A DNA stretch of 64,000 nt from Zerene cesonia (lineage: Eukaryota > Arthropoda > Insecta > Lepidoptera > Pieridae), in assembly GCF_012273895.1 (NCBI RefSeq), contig NC_052110.1:5022001-5086000 (forward strand). The letters run 5' to 3'. A program made the translations under genes and the position numbers. The notes beneath the pieces were generated by a model that saw only the letters and a list, made by a program, of their open reading frames with translations, had not been told where the DNA came from and made no database searches. This document shows positions 30,637 to 43,231 of this stretch, piece by piece; the first letter of the stretch is position 1, and each line of letters opens with the position of its first letter.

Positions 30637-33600
30637 TGCTGTATAAATGAGAAATTTTGAAAAAAAAAGAACAAAAACGAGTAATTTTCATCCGATCACA
30701 TTCAGAGTTTTTTTTTCATCGTTAAAGGAGCTAATGGGTTTTGGTGAGCGTTACCACCGCCCATGAATTTGCAGAGGGGCTAAAGTCGGACTAATAAACA
30801 TATACTTACAACCAACTGGTATAAAGAGGTAAGATATACCCTTACAATTTAATTAAAATTGACCCTTTACTTGAAAAGTTTATTAATTCAATCGAATCCG
30901 TCCAAGGCACAATAAAAACTAATAAGGCAAGCTTTACCGTACCTATATCGATAGTTTTCTTCTGAAACATCTCCTCCGTATATACGCTATATGCATCTTT
31001 ATGCCGTTAAAGTATCGAGGAAATATTTTTCTTAAGAAAAACTACGGAAATTTCAACACGAAATGCATCAGATGTTTACTTCCGAGTTATAAGTTTCATG
31101 GAGATTAGTGAGGAAACTTTGTCGGAATTTGCCACTTTTAACACATTGAGTAGCGAATGCCAAGGATTTTTCAAATCTTCTCCGTCGTATTTATAGACTG
31201 CGATTTAGTTTTCAGTTCAGTAATTTATGTATACATTTTTGTTTTATTTTATTTTTTGGTTAAGTACATTATTTACGACATTCATATTGCTATATGTTTG
31301 TTCGTTTGTGTGGGACGAACGTGTTATGTCTAATGTATGACTATTAGTAAACTTGTACTGTGACTTTTGTCCACCAATAATTTATGGTTTATTGGAGATA
31401 CCCAAAATATGGCTGCTCCAGTCTTCATTGGTCTTTATTAGCACCAGAAAAGATGTAAACATTTAAAACCAGTCCTTTTTTATAGTCATTTATATATTTT
31501 AACGTCAAGACTATAACTGCAAAGTTTTCTATCAGACCCCCAGTGTCCATTAATAACACATGGCGCCTCAGCTGATATTAAACTTCAGTTCAAGTGAAAA
31601 ATGAAGCACGAAGACTCCATGCTGTGATTTAGACATATCTTCGTTTACTTACTGGATAATTCACGCGATACACGGCTGTCTCACACTGGGAAGTATGCGC
31701 TGTTTTAAACATTTTATTTTACTCTGTGGAATTTTTTTTTTTCTTATATTCATATGTCTGGACAACCAATAGGTACTTCTCTTTGTTTTTATCCTCAATT
31801 ATCATTGAAATGATGTTACACATAGCCAGTCATAAGTTCTGTGTTTGAGTTAATTTGTTGCCAAAAAAGGCCTTTATAGACATTTTATAGGGCGGGGTTG
31901 TAGCAGCCAATACATAATTCTATATTATTTTAATCTAAACACTACAAAACTGTCACAAAATATCCTAAAATAGATCAATATTCATTTATGTTCCGATATT
32001 AATTTAATACTAGTGGTCCGCCCCGGTTTCACTCATGGTACGTTTCTCTCCTTATGCCGTAACAAAAATAATAAAAAATTGGCCGAATTGATCGAGTCGT
32101 TCGCGAGTTTACGTTAAGCAGTACATTTGGAGATTAATTTTTGTTTATACATGTAGAAATAACCTATTTCTTTATACAACTGTATATTGTAGATATATTT
32201 ATACCATGACTGCTAACGTTGCGATAGTGAGACGTCATAATGAAACAAATTAAACCGTAATAGCACTTCATTTAAGGTAGGTTTTAGTTAAATAAGGAAC
32301 CGTGCAGGTGGAATATCTAAAGACCAGTCGTTTAGTGAAGACGCAAGGTTCCGACTCCTTCGCAGTAATTTGCATTCTTGCAAAGATTGAAACGTAGATA
32401 CTACGTTGAATTAATATAAACCTAGCGTTAATATGTATATATACCTCCTTACTTTACTCATATGAGTACCTATATGAGTAAGATACCTACGTCGAAAGTA
32501 AATTGGGTTTTTTTATATCACAGTTGGGCAAAGGAGCTGATTTTTTTGCTAGACTATGTCTATGCAAATGGATTGCCGACTTTTCTGAACAAGGGATACG
32601 GAAAGTATAAATGATAGGAAAAGTAAAGGACTGGGAAGGGTAAGGAAAAGGACGGCTCCCGTCTCTCTCACTAAACATAAATCACACTGAACACAGTACC
32701 TAGTTATTATTTCAAGCCGACCTCTGACGATGACATTTTCAGGTGATAAGCTATGTAAATAATTTTCTTTATGGTTGCTTTATTAGAGTCTATAACTTTT
32801 TGTTTCTTTATTATGTAGTCTCTGATTCCGTGGAATTTTTATTAATGTTCAAATTGAGTTCTGAATGTGACTGTAGGTATTATATGGCTTATATATATGG
32901 CTTATGGTCACAATTCGATACATAATTTAATTTCTAGTTTTATAGCATTGCAATGCTTTATAATTTTAATAATATTAAGTTCATATTTTCTCAATTCGTT
33001 ACATAATTTGCAATTTTTGTACATGATGTCTTCCTGCCTCAAAACTAAAAATGATTAATATGGATTTGTGTTAATATTACAAGGAACTCTTCATAACTTT
33101 TAGTCTTTGCCCCACGTCGGTGTACTTAATTAAAAGCTCACGAATAAGTGGCCACTTAATTGTATTAAATCGAGCGATACCGTCTAGGGGGCGCTGTCCT
33201 AAATCATTGTTCTTGTACGTGGGTAGTTAGAAATGACCAATGGGTAATAAAATTAAAGTTACGAGCACATATTATTTGATGTAGTTTATAATATGTGGAA
33301 TCGTGATGACTTCATTATCGTGTGGATATAATAATGTTATTAAGAAGCCCGTATACTTTACCTTGTGTCAATCTTTTTCGCATCCATTACTCCATTATAG
33401 CAACGCTACCCAACGCATTTGCAGCGGCCCCATCTACAAATGTTGATATTCGGTAGTGATTGCTTACCATACGGCGAATCACAAGCTCAAATAACCGCTA
33501 TTAAATTAAAAAAAATGTAGTATATCAATCTGTGATTTTTTTAAAAAAAGTTATGTCAAAATAAGGTTTCATTTAGAATACCAGAATAGGCCGAGTAGGT

Positions 33601-36193
33601 ATTCCATTAATAATTCTTTTGAGTGTTGTGTTGTTTCCGCGTGACAACAAAACACAGAACCCGGCGAATTTAAATATAAAGTGAAGCAAGATGTCGCAGC
33701 CTGTAATCAACAGACTTTATAGCTGGGGTTACAAATTAATAGGTACGTTGTTGCTTTGAAACAAACTGATTTTAAATCTCCATTAATCCATTTGAATAAC
33801 GAAACTAGCTTTGCGGAAAATACAGGGACTTTGAAGTGCCGTCGGGTTAAGCGATTTGTTGATTGATTTAACTGCTATAAAGACATGATATTTTAAGTTC
33901 AACTTTTAAGACTGGTTGTATTGTATTTCACATAAGTAGATATTACTCTTTTTATATAACTATTTCTACTAACGAAATGAACTAGCGATGTACAATATAT
34001 ACTATACGCTCTTCCCGGTTCCGCCCGGATATCAATATATATTTCTGTTTTATCTCAACAAACATTCAAACAAACATTTTCATTTATAATATTAGTGTGA
34101 TTTCGTCTCATGCTTCGAATAGTAAACTACTTATACACAATATCTAACTATATATATAAACATGGTAGAAATAAGCTTATCCAATATTTCATCATTAAGC
34201 GTATTGACCTGAATTGAAAACTGACGCATTATAAGAGCTTTTTAACGATTCCCTTTATGGCACGCGGACACCTACAAATCGCCTTCCTATTTCACACAGG
34301 CAAACATAATCCTCAACTAGTATTTATCCTTCGCTTATATTTAATGCCTTGCTCGGAAAATATCTAGAGATTTTCCTCAGATGATTTCCTGTTTACGACG
34401 TAGGATTTAAAAGGCGAGGGCTACATTTTTAAAATAATAAAGATTCGCGAGGAAATAAATGTCTCGTGGATTACGGGATTTGGTTGTCTTCATAACGCTA
34501 TGATCCTTGTGGGGGCAGATAATAAATGATATCTGGTGACACAGATATGGAACTTGATTAAGATTTTAAAATATTAAAGTGAAGCTCATTAAAACGTTTG
34601 TCACAGCATAAATAACACAAAAATAACGTTTATTACTTGAAATTTAATAAATTAAAAAAAGACTTTAGGGATAAACTATGAACTGTGTACTCATGTTAAT
34701 GAGTCGTGGCCTACAACATCTTGACCACAGGTGATACAGAATACGATAAATGTCTATAAATCTGTAATTCCTTCTTCGTTATCAAACTCCACCCTTATTC
34801 CATCTTCTCCCTCACCGTCGAATCTTCACAGTCGATAATTCGAACTGTGAATGAGAGGAACTCTTCCAACATATACCCCTCCCTTCCAATGAACTCCCGG
34901 GCCACAACATGCGATTCTTCTAGTTTCAAGAGAAAGGCAAGTTTCAACCTTGATCGCATCGCTAACATCAAGTTGGTTAGCAAGAAGGCACCAGCCTATT
35001 TAGTATTAAAAAAATATTACCATCATCTAACGGTAAATGTTAAGGCATGACATGACCAATTTGTGTGGTTCTTAATGCCTTAAATAATAAATAATTAAGT
35101 CTGTAATCCAATACATAAAAAACAATAAAATATAACTTCATTTGTCTCTACACAACAATACAATAAAAACAATAGAGAAAAATGTATACTATGCCTAAGA
35201 TGTATGCTAATTTGACAGTGTGTTGAAAACATAATAATGAAGACTTGATATGGTAGAAAAAATTAATATACCTCTAAACGTTTCTTTTTATTATTAAAAA
35301 CTATATACGGGCAATATTACTGATATTTTCTTAAAACTATTCTGCTTAAATAGTTTAACAAAGCTCAGAAATAGAAAAAGTACATACATTGTAATTTAAA
35401 CGGTGTTCTTTTTTAGTACAATCAATAGATTTTTAGTAAATCGTGAATAACTGAGCATAAGTACTACGCGTGTAATGTGTATGTGTGCGGCCCTGTGTAC
35501 CGATGAGACGGATGATTCGTTTATTCTATTCCTACTAAAATGTGTGCGTGCGTCATTTTTGCTCTTGGAATTTGTAGTCCGCTTATGGTACCATACATAT
35601 CTAGTTATGAAGGTGTAACTTACTTTCGTTGTGCATTTGTGCATTTTTGTATTCTTAGAGTTAATTATTATGTACCTTCACTAGCTCTGTCCGTATTATA
35701 GTATAATTTCTATACATTTTCTAAATTGTAGTTTTTATAACGAGTTTAAAATACAATATTAAAAGTTTGCATTTCGGTAGTCTTACATATCTGACCGCAC
35801 ACTAAATGCACAATAAAATTAATAAAGAGCATCACAGGTATTACTATTCACCACAACCTGCTAAGAACTTTGGAAACCCTCCAAATACAATAATGATCAA
35901 AACAGCACCACTTATACATTTTGCGGTGGACGATTTTCGCATCTATTGCTTTCACTTTACTGAACAATTTCCAATGAAGCTTTGTTATTTCAGCCTCGCA
36001 GTCGTGATCTGTTATTATAGCATTAAACGGATTATGCCTGTGTAATGTATTAACAAGGTGTTTTAGGTTTTAAAAATAATCTTTTAAAGGAAAAATATAA
36101 TTATATTTTTATATTCACATTTGTTAATTATAATGAGGGTTCAAATTTAATTTACAAGATAGTACAAAATGAATTTGATTCTTGTATTTAACG
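30637..36193. other. Intergenic 5.5 kb
   Basis: Degenerate family D modules (about 30715-30800, 32510-32710, 33395-33490), a CTAG-ended fragment from 32010 (-), and a family F end at about 34008-34103 (-). A possible short first exon is at 33691-33742. The GC-richer patch at 34795-35040 looks like old repeat sequence. Confidence 0.4.
33691..33742 (+). CDS. Speculative first coding exon of an unknown small gene
   Basis: ATG in a fair context (GCAAG-ATG) opens MSQPVINRLYSWGYKLI, then a donor-like GTACGT at 33743. No downstream exon was found and no family is recognised. It may be chance. Confidence 0.18.
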
Positions 36194-36493
36194 ATTTATT
36201 TTTATGAGTTTTCACGTAAATATTAACACCATTGGAAATTAAACGAAAAACTTTAAGATAAGTATCTTTATTTGAGATTACATAATATTTGTCTTGATAA
36301 TTAAAAACAATAAACACTTTAAACATACCATAGGAAGTCGTTTTGTCAAAAAAAACAAACATTTACTACTTACATGATTACTGTCGCAGAAATTTTCGAA
36401 CTGTTTATAAATGTCAAAACTGTTTAATATTTAAAAAAATATAAAAATTAGGAATCAAAATTTAAATTCGTAAAATAAACCCATACAACAAAA
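36194..36493 (-). other. Probable 3'UTR of the membrane protein gene
   Basis: AT-rich sequence after the TAA. AATAAA on the - strand at 36267-36272 and 36195-36200 gives a 3'UTR of roughly 230-310 nt. Confidence 0.5.
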
Positions 36494-36693
36494 TTATATA
36501 GCTGCCACGTTTGTATTGTCTTTGGCCTCTTCTACTGTCACGATGGCTTCTTTCTTTTCTTCTATCTGTGGTTTTCTCCCATTAATTAGACACTCCACGT
36601 ATGATGGCGGCTGATCCACAATAAGTTGTGCTCTTTCAATCATCAATTGTTTTGTATACTTATGGATTATGTACAAGAATATGGCTGCTATGC
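36494..36693 (-). CDS. Membrane protein terminal exon: last span and PPSY tail
   Basis: Acceptor TTTCCACAG precedes 36693. It reads CIAAIFLYIIHKYTKQLMIE, VDQPPSYVECLINGRKP and an acidic/basic tail ending NVAAI-TAA. Reverse-strand AATAAA signals lie downstream at 36267-36272 and 36195-36200. Confidence 0.83.
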
Positions 36694-39600
36694 CTGTGGA
36701 AATAATGTTTTGTTTTTATTCATGTTATATTTACTGACTTTTAAATTGAGTGAAACTTATTATTACGTTCTATGCAAGTTTTAATCTGTTTTGAGTAAAA
36801 AAATGCTAAAAAATAGATAGGAATTTGTTTAAATAAAATTGAATTACTTTAAGTACTTAATAGATAGATAAACACACAATAATAAATAAACAGTTCTTTG
36901 TCTTCGTTATTATGATATACTAGCAGCGCTCTGCGGTTTCACCCGCGTAAATCTGTACAAAGTTTCCTATTCTAGTTGTCCAGCTACCAAATGTCATTGC
37001 AATCGGTTCAGTAGTTTTTGCGTGAAAGAGTAACAAGCATACATACAAATACACATACATCCATCCTCACAAACTTTCGCATTTATCATATTTACTAGGA
37101 CATATTATGTAAAATCTAAATGAAAAATTTACATGATTTTAAAAGAGCAACTACTAAGTTTCTTGGCGGCTCTTCTCTGTATGGACTGCTTTCCAAACTG
37201 AGTAAATTTTATTAAATATCATATAGTAAGTTAGTTAGTAATTTAATGTCTTTGAAATAATATATACTAGGTATCCTATCTTTTGAGATCCCAGTAACCC
37301 CTCATTACTAGCGTCGAAGTAGCATCCATGAAGGATTTCCTTACGTTACAAAAAAAATATATCTTATCTTTTAAGTTGGAAGAAACTGCATAGATTGTGT
37401 AAAATGTATTAGACTCGGTTGAATAGTTTAGGAGTCCATCGTGGACAAATAATATGACAAGTAATTTATGTATATTAAGATATGACCTACTGACTACTTA
37501 AATAATACAATGCAATGTAGTTAAGAGATGAAAGAACTATATGACTTACAAACATCCATCAGTTTGATGAACCAGTAGCCCTCCACAGTGAAGTCATCGC
37601 GGTCCGGTTGGTAGGCTATGTAGAGCACCTGAAGAACCAACTTCAGGACGGATAGGCCATAGAACATTCTCATGGGTTCTGGATCTTTCTGTGAAATTTT
37701 AAGTTTTGTTGTAGTGCTAACTGCACGCAGTCAGAAATATAGATATACAGATTTTATCTCTATATATTTCATTCACCTAAATGCTACGTGTAACCTATTC
37801 GTTATTATTCTCCAAATATTAAAGCATATGTACAAACATAAAGAATTCAACGGGGCTTCTCAAAAACCTCTATTAAGTAGTCCTATTATATCGAATCAGT
37901 GGTTTTGCGCTCGTTGGTATCAATTAAATAAAAATAATCGAGAAAACACAGTAACTAAATAAATAATAAGTAGTAAATATTTCAATAATTTAAATTTTTT
38001 TTACCTTATGTACAGCCGCGACATATGACAGAACAAATCTGAACCATATAGCGTTGATCAAAAAGTTCAAAATATCAATCAGATACACATGAAGCATACC
38101 AGGGTAGCACCGGGGCTGTCCAGGCAGCGGCAAATAGTCTATATTGGCGTCAGTGTAAGAACGCAGGATGAGGGGAAATGGATAGAATCCATGCGTCCCT
38201 AGATTAAGGACCAGGAGAATTGGTTCTAGCCAAGGCCAGTCTATTAAACGAAGCTGAAAAAATAATAGTACCAATATAGCTGCATATATTGTTCTCATTT
38301 TTATTTCTAACGAAGTTATTTAACCCTATATCTACTTATAACACGGTCGTTTTATTTCAAATTCAAACACACACAAAAACACACACACTCGAGTCAATTT
38401 TTGTACTTTGAATAACACAACGAATTAAAGAACTCAACCATTGTTCAGAAAATGTATGACATCTTTGGTAAACTTACACTCTCTTTGTCGGGGTCGCATT
38501 GGAAACCCTTGGTAACAATGGCGACTATGAGGAGATGGCATCCGATGTCAGTGATGCTCGCAATCTGTAAATATGTTACATTATTGCATTGGGAATTTAA
38601 TGTTCTGTATATTATGTATTTACAATTTTATTTTACAAATTTACAAGCAGTGGTGGCTCAGTGGTGAGAACCTCGGACTTCAAAATCGATAAGTCGAGGT
38701 TCGAGACCGGAGCGAGCGTGCAGGAAATAAATTGATTTTTCAATTTATCTGCACATGTGGATTACATCACCACTGCTTAAAACGGTGAAGGTAAACATCG
38801 TGAGGAAACCGGCATGTCCAAGAATTAAAAGTTGGACGACATGTGACATCTGCCAACCCGCACTTGGCCAGCGTGGTGGATTATGGCCTAAACCCTCATA
38901 GGAGGCCTGTGTTCCAGCAGTGGGAACATATATGGGCTGATGATGATGATATTATGTATTTATTACACTTTTGGTTTGAATTTTAAATAATACAAACAGT
39001 ACCGTGGACAAAATCAAGTGTGTTCTTTAGCTCATATCCACTTTTGAAAATAAGCTACATCACTGCCAAGTATCATCAAAATCCGTTTAGTAGTTTTTGC
39101 TTGCTATATGCTTATAAAATTTTATCTTTAAAACACTCATGAAAAATTACTTTAACATTATCGTATAACTATGAATACATGAATATAAATTATTTAAAAA
39201 CTGTATTAATGAGTTTATTAAGAACTTAGAGCTAAAAATCTTTTTACTAAAAATGACCATCTTGTTTCATTATCCATTTAATAACCCTCACAAATAAAAA
39301 TATATAAATTTAATACATTTTAGTAACGCTACGTACTTATAACAAAAAATTATGTAAGTATGTTCATAAGATAGTGGTTTATAGAAGTTCCTTGTAAGCC
39401 TCAAGTAGGTAATCTACTCCTCTGATGACCAAAAAATTGGACGCTTTTCAAAGCACCCTCCAAAGGATCGTAGTCTTTCATCATCCACCCAACTTAATCA
39501 CTTTAATATTATGAATGTGAAAGTTTGTTTGTTTGAATGTTTGTCCGTCAATCACACTAAAACTGCAGAACGGATTTTGGTGAAATTTCGTATACAGACA

Positions 39601-41822
39601 GGGTATGAGCTGACTTGGGTGTTAGGATAAAACTCCCTTGGAAAAAAGTAGGAATTTAATTGTTTTGTGGTATTGAAATGCTTTTTATAAACGAGAATTT
39701 TGGAAGAATAGAAAAAAATTGATCACGTGGCGGGATCAAATTTTATCTATTTTTTCAAAAATTTCTCAAAAAGTAGGAATCTTGATATCCGGGCGGAGCC
39801 GGGACAAACATGTAAAGCTAAAGACCTTTAACTATTTACTCCAGTCTGAAGTTTCCCTACATTCACTACATACAATAAAATGTGTATTTTTCCTTATATG
39901 AATCATGTCTACAATTTTAAAGGAATGCAATGAGTTATTACGAAGTCAATGCACTTATTGAATTGCATAATATTCTCAGTAACATAAATGCGAAAGCGTC
40001 TTTGTTTGTTTGTTCGATTGTCTTTCTCTCACGTTGCAACGAAATGATTTTATGATACGATTTTTGACAAAGCGTACTCGACATCCAAATTTTAAGCAAC
40101 GGATATCAACAGGATTTATAACTGTATCGCCTTCAAATTGTCTGAACTAGACCAAAATTTAAACAGGAATACATGGGAGGCATCAGCTTTCAAATAAGAA
40201 AAATCATAAAATTCGGTTCGCCAGTAAAAAGTTGACCATAACAAATAAAAATACCGTCGATTTGATAACCTCTTCCTTTTTGAGGTCGGTTGAAAATCTT
40301 AACAATAGAAACAATTCTAAAAAGCATGTTATGAAGTGAGAAATGGATTTAATTAATTCATGAGTTACTTCATAAAAAGTCAATTTTTCTGTGTCTAAAC
40401 TTTCTACTAATATTATAAATGGGAAAGTTTGTAATAGATGTGTGTGTATGCTCTTTCACGTAAAAACTACTGAACCGATTGCAATGAAATTTGGTTCGTA
40501 GACAGCTGGACAACTGGTATAACATATAGGCAACTTTTTATCCCGGGATACGAACTTACGCGGGTGAAACCGCGGGGCGTAGCTAGTTAAAAATAAGTAC
40601 GAAAATACAGTTCATACAGCCGGCACGTATTGTCACGAAAATGCATACTTTGCACCCATATCGTACAAATAAGAGGTTAAAAAAATCCTCTTGTGTTTTG
40701 CAATGCGGGCTTTCAGTTATTTGATAACGTTAGTTACAAGAGATTTTCGTTTGCCAGATAGGGCCGATGAAATACTGTTTCCAGCCGTAATTAGTATGTT
40801 TTTGGTGACTTTGAAAGACTGGTTTATCGTTAACTGAACTTTTGTTTAAATGGATTACTTGTAATACAAGTAACTATTGCATGCGATATTCGTTCATCAT
40901 TTCCTCATCTTCAGGCCATACATGTTCCCACTGTTGGGAAACAGGCCTCCTATGAGGGTGTATATCCTACTAATATTTCTAAATGCGAAAGTTCGTGAGG
41001 ATGGATGTATGTGTATGTGTTATTATGTAACTCGTTCACGCAAAAACTGCTGAACCGATTGCAATGAAATTTGGTACGTATATAGCTGGGCAACTGGAAT
41101 AACACATAGACGACTGTTTATTCCGATATTCCTACCGGATACAAAACCGCGAGGTACAGATAGTAAGTATATAAATATATAAAGTTAAAGAGTGTATTGA
41201 TTTGAACGTCAATCTCAGTATTCATTAGTAATTCAAAGATTACTTTTGTGTTGAATAGTTCATTATTAAGGAAGTCTATAGGTTATACAACATAATGTAC
41301 TACGTGTGTGAAACCGCAGGTTACAGCTAGATACTATTATTCAGGAAAGAAAACTGCCTTTCTAAAAACAATTAACGAAACAGTCTCCCATCTTAAAGTC
41401 AACTGGGTAAAAATTTTTGACTCACATTTTCCCTTAATGATGAAGATACGCTATTGGTATAAAACAGGTTCATAGCTTATAATAAATACGTAGTAACGCA
41501 TGTTATAACGTGTCCATAGACAAAGCTGTAGCTCTAAACTATGACTTATTACACTAGCTAACACTCGTAAATACGTCACAAGCTCACGCCACAGATTACA
41601 TAACATTTGTCAATTGCTTCTTCAGCGTCGATATTAGCTCTTTAGATTGGGTGTGATTCGCCAGTTCGAGTTTCGTGGCCAGTTCGCACCAGGGAAGCTA
41701 CCCCACCCATATTATATCGTTATTGTTTTAAATTGTTTCCTTACCAAATTCATGTATCCAATGATAAAGCATTTTATTCGTAGGCTGCCTCCACAACACC
41801 AGTCACGCCTAGCTACCTGCAT
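36494..41822 (-). CDS. Multi-span membrane protein with PPxY motif, 5 coding exons
   Basis: Coding exons in transcript order: 41822-41745, 38564-38478, 38253-38005, 37688-37550, 36693-36494. All have GT-AG borders and join in frame: 250 residues ending in TAA. The N-terminus MQVARRDWCCGGSLRIKCF leads into a first hydrophobic span (about 18-46). Further spans lie near 64-85, 110-136 and 178-195, with a weaker one at 147-164. The tail holds QPPSYVE (PPSY at 213-216), a WW-domain/Nedd4-type ligand, then a Lys/Glu-rich end. A CC...LR start, about four spans and a PY tail recall small insect four-span proteins of the LAPTM4-like kind that traffic to endosomes and lysosomes; that is inference. Gene structure is strong, function open. 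Confidence 0.82.
36920..37100 (-). mobile_element. Helitron-like element (family A) in the last intron of the membrane protein gene
   Basis: On the + strand starts CTAGCAGCGCTCTGCGG and ends CATATTTACTAGGA. It matches family A with a deletion between the hairpin and the AGTTGTCCAGCT block. Confidence 0.72.
37550..37688 (-). CDS. Membrane protein exon: middle region
   Basis: Acceptor AATTTCACAG precedes 37688 and donor GTAAGT follows 37550. It reads KDPEPMRMFYGLSVLKLVLQ, VLYIAYQPDRDDFTVEGYWF and IKLMDV, ending one base into a Cys codon that the last exon completes. Confidence 0.82.
38005..38253 (-). CDS. Membrane protein exon: spans 2 and 3
   Basis: Acceptor ATTTTTTCAG precedes 38253 and donor GTAAAA follows 38005. 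The 83 codons include DWPWLEPILLVLNLGTHGF, a loop with LPLPGQPRCYPG, and the long hydrophobic DILNFLINAIWFRFVLSYVA. The upstream in-frame ATG at 38298 is in the intron. Confidence 0.85.
38478..38564 (-). CDS. Membrane protein exon: end of span 1 and loop
   Basis: Acceptor ATTTACAG precedes 38564 and donor GTAAGT follows 38478 (reverse strand). The 29 codons read IASITDIGCHLLIVAIVTKG then FQCDPDKES. Phase is 0 at both ends. A SINE lies only about 80 bp upstream in the intron. Confidence 0.82.
38647..38950 (+). mobile_element. tRNA-derived SINE (family B), full length, antisense in an intron
   Basis: GCAGTGGTGGCTCAGTGGTG head, GGTTCGAGACC box B, CCTCATAGGAGGCCTGTG near the 3' end, and a (TGA)n tail. 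It lies antisense to the host gene, ending about 80 bp before the acceptor of the exon at 38564. Confidence 0.87.
39501..39819 (+). mobile_element. Helitron-like element, 'GAATGTGAAAGTTTG' family (family F)
   Basis: Starts near TTAATATTATGAATGTGAAA with GTTTGTTTGAATGTTTGTCC and ends GATATCCGGGCGGAGCCGGG...AGCTA. Related copies lie at 53014-53150 and 34008-34103 (-). Confidence 0.55.
40124..40293. repeat. Family C repeat in the membrane protein gene intron
   Basis: Begins TATCGCCTTCAAATTGTCTG and ends CTTTTTGAGGTCGGTTGA, the reverse complement of the 23351 copy. It includes CTAGACCAAAATTTAAACAG. Confidence 0.6.
40403..40586 (+). mobile_element. Helitron-like element (family A)
   Basis: Starts TCTACTAATATTATAAATGG and ends CGCGGGGCGTAGCTAG. 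A short deletion removes the middle of the CCCGATATTCCTACGGGATA block. Confidence 0.75.
40902..40961 (-). mobile_element. Truncated SINE 3' end (family B)
   Basis: CATGTTCCCACTGTTGGGAA then CAGGCCTCCTATGAGGG, the 3' end of family B on the reverse strand. A Helitron copy begins at 40965 and probably interrupted it. Confidence 0.65.
40965..41163 (+). mobile_element. Helitron-like element (family A), diverged 3' end
   Basis: Starts TCCTACTAATATTTCTAAAT and contains GCTGAACCGATTGCAATGAA. The 3' hairpin is partly deleted and the end reads ATAG instead of CTAG. Confidence 0.68.
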
Positions 41823-41827
41823 TTCGT
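41745..41827 (-). CDS. First coding exon of the membrane protein
   Basis: On the - strand, acceptor TTTTTTCAG precedes 41827, ATG is at 41822-41820, and donor GTAAGG follows 41745. The 26 codons end ...IKCFIIGYMNL in phase 0, joining IASITDIGC of the next exon to make one continuous hydrophobic span. The acceptor before the ATG implies an upstream non-coding exon. The exon is too short for open-frame searches. Confidence 0.75.
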
Positions 41828-42763
41828 CTGAAAAAATAAACAATTTTATACATAGATAACCAATTTAGTAATGTTTATTCTATTTGCTCTGTATTCTTTT
41901 TCCGTCAAGAAACAAGTGTAATTATCGCACAGATTAAAAAAAGGTTGTAATTTGTTACATTAACCTTTTAAAATAGATTGTGACAAAGAATTGCACAACC
42001 TGCGAATATTTAGATTTTAGACTAATTAAATTCTTAACAATACTCGTGTAATAAAAATATATTCCGGTATTTACATACAATAATTATTATACCTAATAAA
42101 AAAACTTCATAGTCGTGCTCCTGAAATTTTTTTTACATATATATGTATTATTTACGTTAGCACATATCATAATTATCAAATTAATTCTTGTTTTCTAATA
42201 AAAAATCAGCCGTAATAATTGTATTAACATTATGTATTCTCGAAGTTTCTAGCGATGATGCTTACAATTCAGTCGATTAAATTCTATGGTGTTAGTCCTC
42301 GTTTGTTATATACCTACGTATAGATGTAGATTGTATATCAACTTCATATGACTTGTTACACAAGCTAAATACAACCCTATTACCGTACGAAACGGTTTAA
42401 TAATAAATGTCAATAGGTTGGTATCAATGAAACGCGATAGGTGCAATTTTCTGTGGTTGTAATTATTTGAAAGTTGAAACCGTTTTAAATTGATGTGTGT
42501 AAAAATATACCATTACTTTTTATATTTTATGTGTTAAATTCATAATCATTTAATTCGATTTCATACATTTTTTAGCGGATTTTAAGTATTTTACTGTTTA
42601 AGTTTCATATTTTTAGAAAATAAAATTCGGGCAAGTCTGGAACGCCTAAAATAAATAGAGTGAATAAAATAAATGTTACGGTAATTTAAATATTTCTCCA
42701 CAAAAAAACAATTTGATGAACAAGTTATTTCGAATAGTGTAGATAGAAACTGAGCACTATTAT

Positions 42764-42812
42764 AGTTTTTACACGTTGCATGCCTATAATAGGCATGCAA
42801 CGTGTAAAAACT
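42764..42812. repeat. 49-bp near-perfect palindrome in the membrane protein gene intron
   Basis: Two 24-bp arms, AGTTTTTACACGTTGCATGC plus CTAT and its exact complement, around a single A. The flanks do not continue the symmetry. Open frames starting MHAY on both strands here are mirror images produced by the palindrome. Confidence 0.93.
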
Positions 42813-43018
42813 TCAAGGCCACTTGCGTTTCGCGAACAAAACACGATCCCAGAACTATGCCTATTGGATCTGTTTTATCGATTCTTATTGGATTCATTCA
42901 GAAATTAGCGTCCACGATAGGCATAAATTCATTTCAGGTTTTTCGGTATATGAAAATGTTTTAACATATGTGTTGTTTAATTTGTAAAAGGTATGCATAT
43001 AGGTACCTGTTATCTATA

Positions 43019-43231
43019 TCCTGCTAATATTTATTAATGCGAAAGTTTGCGAGAATGGATGTTTGTGTATGTGTATGTTTGTGACTCTTTCACGCAAAAA
43101 CTACAGAACCGATAGCAATGAAATTTGGTTCGTAGATAGCTGGACAACTGGAATAACACATTGGCAACTTTTTATCCCGATATTCCTACGGGATACAGAC
43201 TTACGCGGGTGAAACCGCGAGACGAAGCTAG
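43019..43231 (+). mobile_element. Helitron-like element (family A)
   Basis: Starts TCCTGCTAATATTTATTAAT and ends GAAACCGCGAGACGAAGCTAG. Core blocks are intact. Confidence 0.78.

Noticed and set aside
34795..35050. Overlapping frames on both strands in a GC-richer patch
   Set aside because: Neither strand has splice signals or a known domain; looks like an old repeat.
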